A stretch of DNA of 25,225 nt from Gallionella sp. UBA4737 (GCA_002403995.1 DHIV01000135.1:1-25225); one strand, 5' to 3'. Positions 15,845 through 24,286 are shown, counted from the stretch's first letter. Numbers and translations are program-made. The notes: generated by a model not told the origin, from the letters alone.

Positions 15845-16204
15845 TGGGCACCTCTCAAAACCCAGATTTCATCCCAACTGATGAAACAACTAGCCATTCC
15901 ACTAAGTTGCCAAAAAACGGCAACCAAGTGGCTGGTTATGCGGCGTTGCGTAAAAAATTGCTTGCTAACATATTAATCATATGCGGCGCTGCGAAGCGGG
16001 GTAAGCAGGCAATCCGCGTAGCGGATGCTCGCAAATTTTTTCCACGCCTTGCTGACGATTCCGCACGGGCTGTTTTTGCTCGTAGCGGATCGGCGTCCCC
16101 TTGTGGGGCATTTGGGCGAACTCTGAATTTTTAGAGATGCCCAATTTTAATTTCGCGAAGGCGCGTCCCAGGTTGGGCACGAGCGCAGTTATCAAGAGGA
16201 TGCA
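15845..16204 (+). other. Long spacer between yajC and secD with hairpin element
   Basis: The first part holds the 63-bp hairpin element (15877-15939). Further on are small palindromes: ATCCGC-GTA-GCGGAT (16013-16027 region) followed after nine bases by a T-run, and CCCC-TTGT-GGGG near 16097-16108. A 96-codon open frame that starts on the yajC stop crosses the hairpin and shows no protein-like character, so I do not call it. The sequence looks like a dispersed repeat or decayed insertion. An AGAGGA ribosome-binding site for secD lies at its end. Confidence 0.5.
15877..15939 (+). repeat. 63-bp hairpin element (copy A), downstream of yajC
   Basis: This is the plus-strand partner of the element at 12957-13019. 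The apex is GTTGCC-AAAAAAC-GGCAAC and a lower stem pairs the AACTAGCCA region with TGGCTGGTT. It begins 32 bases after the yajC stop codon, in the sense direction, as copy B does after the kinase gene. Six of the nine differences between copies are paired, compensatory changes. Confidence 0.7.
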
Positions 16205-18016
16205 ATGAACCAATATCCGTTGTGGAAATATCTGCTGATTCTGGCCGCGTTGCTGGCCGGCTTGATCTACACCCTGCCGAATTTTTACGGTGAATCGCCT
16301 GCCGTGCAGGTGTCGCCGTTGCGCACCAGCTTGAAAGCGGATGCCGCATTGCTGGAGCGCGTTGGCAATGTCCTGAAAGCGGCCAGCCTTAATCCGGAAC
16401 TGATCATGCTGGACGGCAATAGCGTCAAAGCCCGCTTTGCCGATACCGACAGCCAACTGAAAGCCAAAGATGTGCTGATCGGCCAACTGGGCGAGGACTA
16501 CGTGGTCGCGCTCAATCTGCTGCCGCGCTCGCCGCAATGGCTGACCGGGCTTAATGCGCTGCCGATGTATCTCGGTCTGGACTTGCGCGGCGGGGTGCAT
16601 TTTCTGTTGCAGGTGGACATGAATGCCGCGCTGACCAAGGCGCTGGAAGCGGCCATCGGCGATATACGCGGCGCGCTGCGCGAGCAGAATATCGCGTATT
16701 CGGGTGTGAGCCGCGACGGCAAGGTGTTGTCGGTGAAGTTTCGCGATGCCGATGCACGCAGCAAGGGAGAAGCCGAGATCAAGCAGCGTTTTCCCGACTA
16801 CACGCTGAATGACAAGGATGAGGGCAAGGAATACAGCCTGCTCGTCACGCTCAGGCCGGAAGCGGAAAAACGCATCCAGGATTCCGCAGTGCAGCAGAAT
16901 CTTGTCACTTTGCGCAACCGGGTGAACGAGCTGGGTGTGGCCGAACCGGTGATCCAGCAGCAGGGCGCGGACCGCGTGGTGGTGCAGCTGCCCGGTGTGC
17001 AGGACACGGCGCGTGCCAAGGATATTCTGGGGCGCACCGCCACGCTGGAGGTGCGCATGGTGGACGATACCCACCAGATCGTTCCGGGAGCAGCTGCACC
17101 GTTCGGCACGGAGATGTTCAAGGATCGCGACGGCAAGATGCTATTGGTGAAGAAGCAGGTGATACTCACCGGCGACCGCATCAACGACGCACAGCCCGGT
17201 TTCGACAATCGCACCAATGAAGCTGCGGTGCACATCAATCTGGATGGCGTGGGGGCAAGACTGTTCAAGGACGCGACGCGCGAGAATGTCGGCAAGCGCA
17301 TGGCGATCATCCTGTTCGAAAAAGGCAAAGGCGAAGTCGTGACGGCCCCGGTCATCCGTGAAGAGATCGGCGGCGGTCGCGTGCAGATCAGCGGCAGCAT
17401 GAGCACCACTGAAGCGCAGGACACCGCGCTGCTGCTTCGTGCCGGCGCGCTGGCGGCGCCGATGGAGATCATCGAGGAACGTACCGTCGGACCCAGCCTG
17501 GGCGCGGAAAACATCACGCGCGGTTTCAATTCCACCAAGGTTGGCTTCATCCTGGTTGCGCTATTCATGATGGCCTACTACCTGATGTTCGGCGTGATCT
17601 CGATGCTGGCCCTGGCGGCGAATCTGCTGCTGCTGGTGGCATTGTTGTCGATGATGCAAGCCACGCTTACCTTGCCGGGTATGGCGGGTATCGCGCTGAC
17701 ACTGGGTATGGCGATTGATGCGAACGTGCTGATCAACGAGCGCATCCGCGAAGAGCTGCGCAACGGCGTCACGCCGCAGGCCGCGATACATACCGGGTAC
17801 GACCGGGCATTCGGCACCATCCTGGACTCCAACGTCACCACCTTCATTGCCGGGATTGCGTTGTTCATGTTCGGCTCGGGCCCGGTCAAAGGGTTCGCGG
17901 TGGTGCTGTGTCTGGGCATCATGACTTCGATGTTCAGCGCGGTGCTGATCTCGCGCGCGATGGTGAATTTGATTTACGGCCGCAAGGCGCGGCTCGCCAA
18001 AGTGGCGATAGGGTAG
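16205..18016 (+). CDS. secD: Protein translocase subunit SecD
   Basis: This 603-residue inner-membrane RND-family protein works with SecF to pull exported proteins across the membrane using proton motive force. The N-terminal helix (residues 9-25) is followed by a large periplasmic region including GLDLRGGVHFLLQVD, the P1 head domain, and the AAVHINLDGVGARLFKDAT region. Five further helices form the C-terminal half, with the conserved TLGMAIDANVLINERIREE motif holding the aspartate and arginine needed for proton coupling. Length is normal for the family. AGAGGA lies five bases before the ATG. secF follows after 10 bases. Confidence 0.96.
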   Translation: MNQYPLWKYLLILAALLAGLIYTLPNFYGESPAVQVSPLRTSLKADAALLERVGNVLKAASLNPELIMLDGNSVKARFADTDSQLKAKDVLIGQLGEDYVVALNLLPRSPQWLTGLNALPMYLGLDLRGGVHFLLQVDMNAALTKALEAAIGDIRGALREQNIAYSGVSRDGKVLSVKFRDADARSKGEAEIKQRFPDYTLNDKDEGKEYSLLVTLRPEAEKRIQDSAVQQNLVTLRNRVNELGVAEPVIQQQGADRVVVQLPGVQDTARAKDILGRTATLEVRMVDDTHQIVPGAAAPFGTEMFKDRDGKMLLVKKQVILTGDRINDAQPGFDNRTNEAAVHINLDGVGARLFKDATRENVGKRMAIILFEKGKGEVVTAPVIREEIGGGRVQISGSMSTTEAQDTALLLRAGALAAPMEIIEERTVGPSLGAENITRGFNSTKVGFILVALFMMAYYLMFGVISMLALAANLLLLVALLSMMQATLTLPGMAGIALTLGMAIDANVLINERIREELRNGVTPQAAIHTGYDRAFGTILDSNVTTFIAGIALFMFGSGPVKGFAVVLCLGIMTSMFSAVLISRAMVNLIYGRKARLAKVAIG

Positions 18017-18026
18017 GGAAAACGAC

Positions 18027-18959
18027 ATGGAATTCTTCAGGATCAAGCACGACATTCCGTTCATGAGTTATGGACGCTATACCACCTCGATTTCGCTGGT
18101 GACGTTTCTGTTTGCGATATTTTTCCTCTCCACCAAGGGGCTGAATTTCGGCGTGGATTTCACCGGCGGCACGGTGATGGAAGTGCATTACGCACAGTCG
18201 GCCGATCTCCCCAAGGTACGCACGCAACTTGCCGAAGCGGGATTGCCGGATGCGCTGGTGCAGAATTTCGGTTCCAGTTATGACGTGCTGATACAAGTGC
18301 CGTTCAAGCAGAATCTTGCCGGAGCCAAACTCAGCGAACAGGTCCTGGCAGGCTTGCGCAAACAGGATGCGAGCGTGGAGATGCGCCGCGTGGAATTCGT
18401 CGGCCCGCAAGTCGGCAAGGACTTGATCGACAACGGCGAGCTGGCGCTGCTGCTGGTGTCGCTGGGCATCGTCGGCTACTTGTGGCTGCGCTTCGAGTGG
18501 AAATTCGGCCTGTCTGCCATCATTGCCAACTTGCATGACGTGGTGATCATTCTCGGCTTCTTTGCCTTTTTCCAGTGGGAGTTCTCGCTCTCCGTGCTGG
18601 CGGCGGTGCTGGCGGTGTTGGGTTATTCGGTGAACGAATCGGTGGTGGTGTTCGATCGTATCCGTGAAAACTTCCGCACCATGCGCAAGGCCGAAGTGTC
18701 CGTGATCATCGACAATGCGATCACCCGGACGATGTCGCGCACCATCATCACGCACGGCTGCACACAGATGATGGTCGGCGCGATGCTGTTCCTGGGAGGC
18801 GAAACGCTGCACTATTTCGCCATGGCGTTGACCATCGGTATTCTGTTCAGCATCTACTCATCGGTATTGGTTGCCAGCCCGCTGCTGATGATGTTCGGTG
18901 TTTCGCGCGAGGATTTCATCAGGCCGGAAAAGGCGGAAACCGAAGAAGTATTGCCTTAA
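18027..18959 (+). CDS. secF: Protein translocase subunit SecF
   Basis: This 310-residue membrane protein is the partner of SecD in the auxiliary Sec complex. It has the first helix, the conserved LNFGVDFTGGTVMEV motif in the first periplasmic segment, and the SVNESVVVFDRIRENFR motif in the helical half, with FSIYSSVLVASPLLM in the last helix. The ATG has AGGGA about eight bases upstream. Its TAA stop overlaps the ATG of the DedA-family gene by one base, so the two are translationally coupled. Confidence 0.96.
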   Translation: MEFFRIKHDIPFMSYGRYTTSISLVTFLFAIFFLSTKGLNFGVDFTGGTVMEVHYAQSADLPKVRTQLAEAGLPDALVQNFGSSYDVLIQVPFKQNLAGAKLSEQVLAGLRKQDASVEMRRVEFVGPQVGKDLIDNGELALLLVSLGIVGYLWLRFEWKFGLSAIIANLHDVVIILGFFAFFQWEFSLSVLAAVLAVLGYSVNESVVVFDRIRENFRTMRKAEVSVIIDNAITRTMSRTIITHGCTQMMVGAMLFLGGETLHYFAMALTIGILFSIYSSVLVASPLLMMFGVSREDFIRPEKAETEEVLP

Positions 18960-19600
18960 TGCTTGCAGCATTGTTAGACATCATCCTGCATCTGGATGCG
19001 CACCTGCTGGCGCTTACCCAGCAGTACGGCGTGTGGATGTATGCGATCCTGTTCCTGATCATCTACAGCGAAACCGGATTGGTGATCGCGCCTTTCCTGC
19101 CCGGCGATTCGCTGCTGTTTGTGGCGGGTGCGCTGTGTGGAATGGGCGCTTTGCAACTGGAGTGGCTGGTGCCGTTGCTGGTGCTGGCGGCATTCGGCGG
19201 CGACAACACCAACTACTGGATCGGCCGGCTGGTCGGTATGCGGCTGCTTAAACGCGTCAACTCCAGGCTGATCCGGCGCGAACACCTGGACAAGACCCAT
19301 GCATTCTACGAAAAACACGGCGGCAAGACCGTGATACTCGCGCGCTTCCTGCCCATCATCCGCACCTTTGCGCCGTTTGTGGCCGGCATCGGCATGATGC
19401 GTTACCGGTTGTTCGTGCTGTTCAGCGCGCTGGGCAGCCTCGCGTGGATCATCTCATTCACCGTGGGCGGCTATTTGTTTGGCAATATCCCGGTGATCAA
19501 GAACAATCTCACTCTGATGACTCTAGGCATTATCGTGATTTCCCTGCTGCCCGCATTGCGTGAATTCATCCGCCACCGCAAAAGCAATCAATCCGCTTGA
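18959..19600 (+). CDS. DedA family membrane protein
   Basis: This 213-residue inner-membrane protein belongs to the DedA (SNARE-associated/VTT) family, members of which flip polyprenyl phosphate or phospholipids and maintain membrane potential. Diagnostic segments are SETGLVIAPFLPGDSLLFVAG, DNTNYWIGRLVG, and ARFLPIIRTFAPFVAG with its conserved arginine, followed by C-terminal helices and a basic tail. The start codon overlaps the secF stop by one base, so it is part of the yajC-secDF unit. Its linkage with the Sec accessory genes suggests a role in envelope biogenesis; the substrate is unknown. Confidence 0.9.
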   Translation: MLAALLDIILHLDAHLLALTQQYGVWMYAILFLIIYSETGLVIAPFLPGDSLLFVAGALCGMGALQLEWLVPLLVLAAFGGDNTNYWIGRLVGMRLLKRVNSRLIRREHLDKTHAFYEKHGGKTVILARFLPIIRTFAPFVAGIGMMRYRLFVLFSALGSLAWIISFTVGGYLFGNIPVIKNNLTLMTLGIIVISLLPALREFIRHRKSNQSA

Positions 19601-19996
19601 GCGGGTCACGACATCGATCTGCTGAACCAAATAGCCCTATTTTCCCCTAGTTGTTCATTTAAAGAGTTGGGAAGTTTGGTACAAAAATTCGGGAGTGCCG
19701 ATAGTGCACTTTTTGAAGACTGTGATGACTGACCGCTTTTGGGCTACATATTCCATGTCATGGCATTCTGGTTGGTGCCAGTAGAAGACGGTCGAGGGTG
19801 CCACAGGGAATGACTGTTCCTCGGCCTTAGCAGAAGTCCAGGGCTGTCTGTCGAAGGGTCTGCTAAGAGAAGATAAGCCGACGTTGCTTGTTACTTCCGC
19901 ACCGCACTCATTGTAGACTAAACAATTTTTCTGGAAAAATCATAACTCGATGGGTAAGACTACAGGGTGCGTTTTTCCATGTTCGAGTGAAGTTCG
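19601..19996. other. Convergent intergenic region with hairpins, no gene seen
   Basis: This 396-base stretch separates the plus-strand DedA gene from the minus-strand aldolase gene. It contains a perfect 9-bp inverted repeat (CTTAGCAGA 19826-19834 with TCTGCTAAG 19859-19867) and a 16-base AT-rich palindrome (ATTTTTC-TG-GAAAAAT, 19925-19940). The stretch around 19725-19760 (GACCGCTTTTGGGCTACA) resembles dispersed intergenic repeats of proteobacteria. No coding frame with protein character and no clear T-tailed terminator was found. Confidence 0.5.
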
Positions 19997-21175
19997 TTAA
20001 CTTTCCTCAAGATCAAGCGTAATGTGGTCGGTGATCAATGACCAGAAATTAGTGTTGGCAAAATGATGGTAAGCCGGGTGCTTCAGGAAAGCCTCTACGG
20101 CGGTTTTGCTGGCAAGACAGACGGACAGGCAGCAGCGGTATTCGCCATCTAGCTGGATAGTTCGGCTGGTACGGATACTGCGCACACCAGGAATAGCTTC
20201 CAGTGCTTTCTTTCCTTCGCGATGAATCGTGGCGATCTCGCTCTCAGAAATCGTCTCCGGCACATTGTAAAAAATGACATGTTCCGCATCATGCCACGGG
20301 CGGCATTGTGCGAGCACTTCCGCAGCTCTTCCGCTGCATCCCCAGAGATGTATGCAGCGTTCGACTTCCTCTCGAACAACATCGCTAACACCGGACAACA
20401 GCGCATTATGGATACCCTTCCGTTCTGCAGCGACATTATCTTTAATGCGTCGGTTGGCAGCTTCTGCAAGGGCTGTGTAGTAATTTATTTTGGCAACGCC
20501 GTTGGCAATGAGTCGTCGGAACTGATCATCAGAAAGTCCGGTGCCGCCGTGTATCACAAGCGGGACGGAGACAGCCTCCTTGATTTTAGCTAGCCGTGCG
20601 TAATCGAGTTTGGGCACACCTTTCATTCTGCCATGCACTGTGCCTATCGATACCGCAAGGCAATCCACCCCTGTAAGTTCGACAAATCCCGCAGCCTCGG
20701 CAGCTGACGTATATGAGAGTTCACCCGGATGATGTTTGGCATTCTCCCCCTCGACTCCCGGCACGTAACCCAACTCGCCTTCAACCGTGACACCGCAGGC
20801 GTGAGCCTTGGCGACGACGTCTCTGGTTTGCCACAAGTTGTCAGAGAAAAGAAGCGCAGAGGTGTCAACCATCACGCCATTGCAACCAGCGCGGATCGCT
20901 CGTTCGGCAGAGGCAAGGCTGGTGCCGTGATCGGAATTGATCGCTACCGGCACATCAGTGCGTCGAGCTGCTGCAGTGACTGCAGGCAACAACAACTCAA
21001 AATCATGGTTCTCAAAATGTGATTCGATCAGGTTCAGTACCACTGGTGCGCGTCGTTTCTCTGCGGCCTGTATGATGCCTTCCAGAAAATGCAGGTTGTT
21101 CACACCAAATGCCCCAACTGCGTAGTTATGGCGAGATGCATGGTTGATCATATCGGACAGATGGACGAGTGGCAT
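19997..21175 (-). CDS. Class II aldolase (FBA/KbaY-type) fused to Dabb domain
   Basis: This 392-residue protein has an N-terminal class II aldolase barrel (about 1-285). It shows the zinc and catalytic set: D82 and H83 (NSDHG), E133 in VEGELGYVPG, H181 in SIGTVHG and H209 in VIHGGTG. This family cleaves or forms fructose-1,6-bisphosphate or tagatose bisphosphate in glycolysis, gluconeogenesis or the Calvin cycle. Residues about 297-391 form a second domain like the stress-responsive A/B barrel (Dabb) family (EHVIFYNVP..FLKHPAYHHFA). The fusion is unusual. Substrate specificity cannot be fixed. AGAAGG lies about four bases before the ATG. It follows purE after 13 bases on the same strand. Confidence 0.85.
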   Translation of the reverse strand: MPLVHLSDMINHASRHNYAVGAFGVNNLHFLEGIIQAAEKRRAPVVLNLIESHFENHDFELLLPAVTAAARRTDVPVAINSDHGTSLASAERAIRAGCNGVMVDTSALLFSDNLWQTRDVVAKAHACGVTVEGELGYVPGVEGENAKHHPGELSYTSAAEAAGFVELTGVDCLAVSIGTVHGRMKGVPKLDYARLAKIKEAVSVPLVIHGGTGLSDDQFRRLIANGVAKINYYTALAEAANRRIKDNVAAERKGIHNALLSGVSDVVREEVERCIHLWGCSGRAAEVLAQCRPWHDAEHVIFYNVPETISESEIATIHREGKKALEAIPGVRSIRTSRTIQLDGEYRCCLSVCLASKTAVEAFLKHPAYHHFANTNFWSLITDHITLDLEES

Positions 21176-21188
21176 GGAACCTTCTTTA

Positions 21189-21731
21189 TTAACCCTTCAG
21201 TTTTGCAAGCGCTTCGTCAGCAGTCTGGTCGTATCGTGCGCGCTCCCTCTTTGCCGCGGTGTCCAGAGCATCGTTGATTTTAGGAAATTTCAACGCAAGG
21301 ATACGGGCAGCCAGCATGGCAGCATTTTTGGAACCATCAACCGCCACCGTGGCAACGGGCACGCCCGGTGGCATCTGCACCGTGGAGAGCAGCGCATCCA
21401 GTCCGGACATGACGCCACCTGAAAGAGGCAGACCAATCACTGGCAGGCGGGTGTGGCCAGCGATGACACCAGCCAGATGGGCGGCTACACCGGCACAGCC
21501 GATCAGCACTTGCACACCTTCCTTGTGCGCTCTGTCGAGATAAGCCAGCACCTTATCAGGCGTACGATGGGCCGATGCCACCACGATTTCGCTGGCGATA
21601 CCCAGTTCGGTCAGGGTGTCGCGCACCTTGACCACGGTGGGCAGGTCGTTGGGGCTGCCGGTAAGGATGCCAACCAAAATCTTTTGGGCTGTCTTCTTGA
21701 CGGTTTTCTTGCTATCAACTGATTTCTTCAT
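21189..21731 (-). CDS. purE: PurE, N5-CAIR mutase or AIR carboxylase
   Basis: This 180-residue protein belongs to the PurE family, which makes 4-carboxy-aminoimidazole ribonucleotide in purine synthesis. Motifs are TGSPNDLP (usually GSxSD), VVASAHRTPD, CAGVAAHLAGVIAG, and STVQMPPGVPVATVAV, then KNAAMLAARILAL. The start at 21731 has GGAG seven bases upstream and overlaps the end of the tsaC/sua5 gene by 17 bases; an in-frame ATG nine codons earlier is less likely. The first 18 residues are lysine-rich. No purK is next to it, so whether it uses N5-CAIR (class I) or CO2 directly (class II) is open. Its operon partner PurC acts on its product. Confidence 0.9.
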   Translation of the reverse strand: MKKSVDSKKTVKKTAQKILVGILTGSPNDLPTVVKVRDTLTELGIASEIVVASAHRTPDKVLAYLDRAHKEGVQVLIGCAGVAAHLAGVIAGHTRLPVIGLPLSGGVMSGLDALLSTVQMPPGVPVATVAVDGSKNAAMLAARILALKFPKINDALDTAAKRERARYDQTADEALAKLKG

Positions 21732-22746
21732 ACATCTTCTCCAGAGGTTGAGTTTCATTTAAGTAATACACGGTTGCTGCGCGTCGCAAGCGATCATTTA
21801 CCGCCTGCCAGTCAATACTTAAGGGAGGCGATTCGGCCAGAATAAAGTTGAAGTTGGCGTCATCGAGTTGACGTAACGTAGCGTAAAGGCTGTGCGCGTA
21901 GGCAGCAGCCTCGGTGGGCATCTGGAAACGCAGCAGGTGCGGGCTGTCTGGATAGGCCACAGTCAACCCCAGCACCGCAACCCGCTGCCCCTGCTTCACC
22001 AGCTCCCGGCTGCGCCGTTGCAGCGACTCGACAGACAGTACCTCCAGCGGCGTCACGGGCGCATAGTGCGAGGGCAGGCTCCCCGATACGCGGATGGCTG
22101 GTTGCGCTGTGCCGGGCATCTCTATTCGCTCCCCCAGCGCGGCTTTAAGTGCCGCGAAGGAGATTCCGCCGGGCCGCAACAACAGCGGAGTTCCGCCGAC
22201 AAAACTGACGATGGTGGATTCCAGGCCAACCCGGCAGGGCCCACCGTCCAGCACCATGTCCGCCGCCTCGCCCAGTTCCGCGCGCACGTGCTGCGCGGTA
22301 GTCGGGCTGATGCGCCCGAAGCGGTTTGCGGAGGGAGCAGCCAGCGCCTTTTCCGGCCCCAGTTCTTGTAGCAGCGCCAGCGCGACGGGATGATCGGGCA
22401 CCCGCAGGCCGACCGTATCCTGTCCGCCGGTCACGGCATCAGGAACATGACGCTGGCGCCGCAGGATCAGCGTCAGCGGCCCCGGCCAGAACCGTTCTGC
22501 CAGACGTCGCGCCGCCTCGGGAATCTCCTCCGCCCATCGATCCAGCAGGGATGCGTCGGCGATATGTACAATCAACGGATGGTCTGCCGGTCGCCCCTTG
22601 ATTTCGAATATCTTGCGCACAGCTTCCGGGTTGGTGGCGTCCGCGCCCAGCCCGTACACGGTTTCGGTGGGGAAGGCGACTACGCCGCCCGCGCGCAGCA
22701 TCCGCGCCGCCGCTTCGATTTGACTGCGTAGTTCACGATCATGCAT
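21715..22746 (-). CDS. Threonylcarbamoyl-AMP synthase (Sua5/YwlC type)
   Basis: This 343-residue enzyme condenses L-threonine, bicarbonate and ATP to threonylcarbamoyl-AMP for the t6A37 modification of tRNAs reading ANN codons. The catalytic YrdC domain occupies about 1-205 with GGVVAFPTETVYGLGADA, KIFEIKGRPADHPLIVHI, FWPGPLTLIL and the APSANRFGRISPT motif. Residues about 230-330 form the C-terminal Sua5 domain, joined by the SGSLPSHYAP linker, so it is the long Sua5 type, not the short TsaC. AGGAG lies eight bases before the ATG. It overlaps purE and follows the PurC-carbonic anhydrase gene by 25 bases. Confidence 0.92.
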   Translation of the reverse strand: MHDRELRSQIEAAARMLRAGGVVAFPTETVYGLGADATNPEAVRKIFEIKGRPADHPLIVHIADASLLDRWAEEIPEAARRLAERFWPGPLTLILRRQRHVPDAVTGGQDTVGLRVPDHPVALALLQELGPEKALAAPSANRFGRISPTTAQHVRAELGEAADMVLDGGPCRVGLESTIVSFVGGTPLLLRPGGISFAALKAALGERIEMPGTAQPAIRVSGSLPSHYAPVTPLEVLSVESLQRRSRELVKQGQRVAVLGLTVAYPDSPHLLRFQMPTEAAAYAHSLYATLRQLDDANFNFILAESPPLSIDWQAVNDRLRRAATVYYLNETQPLEKMYEEIS

Positions 22747-22771
22747 TGCGTTTTCTCCTGGCTTGCATGGA

Positions 22772-24286
22772 TCAGGAAAACACTTCGAAGCGGTTGCTGT
22801 CGGGGTTGTAGCGCAGCAATTCGCCGCGCCTCATATCAAAATACCAACCATGCAGCGCCAGTTTCTTTTGCGCGACCCGCTCCAGTATCCACGGAAAAGT
22901 CAGCAAGTTATCCAGTGACACCTTAATGGCCTCCAGTTCGCAGGCCCGCGCCTGCGTTTCGATGGGTTCTCCCTGCATTCTGGACAGCACGCGGTTGCGC
23001 GCGTTGCGGGCAATTCTCATCCAGCCGGAAATAAACCCATACTGAGGTTCGCTGCCCGGCGCCTGGTTCATCAATGCCCGAATGCCGCCGCATTGGGCGT
23101 GTCCCAGCACGATAATGTTTTCCACTTCCAGATTGCACACCCCGAATTCCAGCGCTGCGCTGGTGCCATGATGGCTGCCGCTGATTTCGTATGGCGGCAC
23201 CAGGTTGGCCACATTGCGGATGATGAACAAATCGCCGGGGTCGCAGTTGGTCACGATGGCAGGGTCCACCCTGGAGTCGCAACACCCCACTACTATCGTC
23301 TTTGGAGATTGCCCCTGTTTGGCGAGGCGTTCGAACAGCGCGCGATTTTCTTCATAATTGTGGCTGCGAAACTGTTTGAATCCATCCACGAGTTTTTCGA
23401 TATGGCTCTCCGTCAGGCGCTTCAAAGCTTCGCGGTATTTTTCGCCGGTTTTGGCGGCGACTTCCGGCGGCAGTTCTGGGCCGGGGGCTTGCTTGTTCCA
23501 GCCGCTCGCCTCCAGCCAGTCGCGCACATATTGTTTGTCGAAGCTGGGCGGGTTGCTGCCCGGCTGATATTGATCGACCGGCCAGAAACGCGAGGAGTCC
23601 GGGGTCAGGGCTTCGTCGATCAGATACAGCTTGTCCGCTTCGTCGAGGCCGAATTCGAATTTTGTGTCGGCAATGATGATGCCTTTGCCTGCAGCGTAGG
23701 CAGCGGCTTCCTGATAGAGCGTGATGCATACGTCACGCACCTGGGCGGCGAGTTTTTTGCCGAGCAATTGTTCGGCTTGTGCGTAGCTGATGTTTTCGTC
23801 GTGCGCACCCGCTTCAGCTTTGGTGGAAGGCGTGAATAACGGGGTGGGCAGTTTGTCAGCTTCACGCAAGCCTTCCGGCAACGGGATACCGCATACGCTG
23901 CTGCTGTTCCGGTATTCCTTCCAGCCGGAACCGACCAGATAGCCGCGCACGATGGCTTCAATCGGCAGCGGTTTGAGCTTCTTTACCACGATAGCCCGAC
24001 CGGCGACCTGATCACGTTCGTTTTCGGCGACCACGGATTCGGGGGCGATCCCGGTGAGCTGGTTGGGGATAATATCCTTGAGCCGCTCGAACCAGAAGTT
24101 GGAGATGGCCGTCAACACGGCACCCTTGCCGGGGATGTGGGTGGGCAGCACGACATCGAAGGCGGACAGACGGTCGGTGGTGACGATCAGCAGGTGTTGG
24201 TTGTCTACGCCATAAATGTCGCGCACCTTGCCGCGGTTGAGCAAGGGCAGGCTGGTGATGCTGGATTGAAAGAGTGCATTGTTCAT
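22772..24286 (-). CDS. purC: SAICAR synthetase fused to beta-carbonic anhydrase
   Basis: A single 504-residue frame encodes two complete enzymes. Residues 1 to about 293 are PurC, which joins CAIR and aspartate to form SAICAR: GKVRDIY, TDRLSAFDVVLP, VRGYLVGSGWKEY, IIADTKFEFG, LIDEALTPDSSRFWP. Residues about 294-504 are a beta-class carbonic anhydrase with zinc ligands C335, H396 (LGHAQCGG) and C399 and the D337-R339 dyad (CCDSRVDP). The helix after YREALKRLTE is already the N-terminal helix of the anhydrase. All catalytic residues appear intact. No stop or frameshift is visible at the junction. The ATG at 24286 lies in MNNALFQSS; its ribosome-binding site is weak. Genes for TsaC/Sua5 and PurE follow on the same strand. 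Confidence 0.93.
   Translation of the reverse strand: MNNALFQSSITSLPLLNRGKVRDIYGVDNQHLLIVTTDRLSAFDVVLPTHIPGKGAVLTAISNFWFERLKDIIPNQLTGIAPESVVAENERDQVAGRAIVVKKLKPLPIEAIVRGYLVGSGWKEYRNSSSVCGIPLPEGLREADKLPTPLFTPSTKAEAGAHDENISYAQAEQLLGKKLAAQVRDVCITLYQEAAAYAAGKGIIIADTKFEFGLDEADKLYLIDEALTPDSSRFWPVDQYQPGSNPPSFDKQYVRDWLEASGWNKQAPGPELPPEVAAKTGEKYREALKRLTESHIEKLVDGFKQFRSHNYEENRALFERLAKQGQSPKTIVVGCCDSRVDPAIVTNCDPGDLFIIRNVANLVPPYEISGSHHGTSAALEFGVCNLEVENIIVLGHAQCGGIRALMNQAPGSEPQYGFISGWMRIARNARNRVLSRMQGEPIETQARACELEAIKVSLDNLLTFPWILERVAQKKLALHGWYFDMRRGELLRYNPDSNRFEVFS

Noticed and set aside
15877..15939. CTGATGA next to a stem suggested a hammerhead ribozyme.
   Set aside because: The required GAAA after the stem and the cleavage triplet are missing in both copies.
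15844..16134. A 96-codon plus-strand frame starting on the yajC stop codon.
   Set aside because: It runs through the hairpin element and palindromes, shows no protein-like pattern and has no known relatives I recognise.
15977..17074. Long minus-strand frames opposite secD and opposite nrdJ and the REC-GGDEF-EAL gene.
   Set aside because: They are shadows of high-GC genes in the opposite strand, rich in His, Arg and Gln, with no domains.
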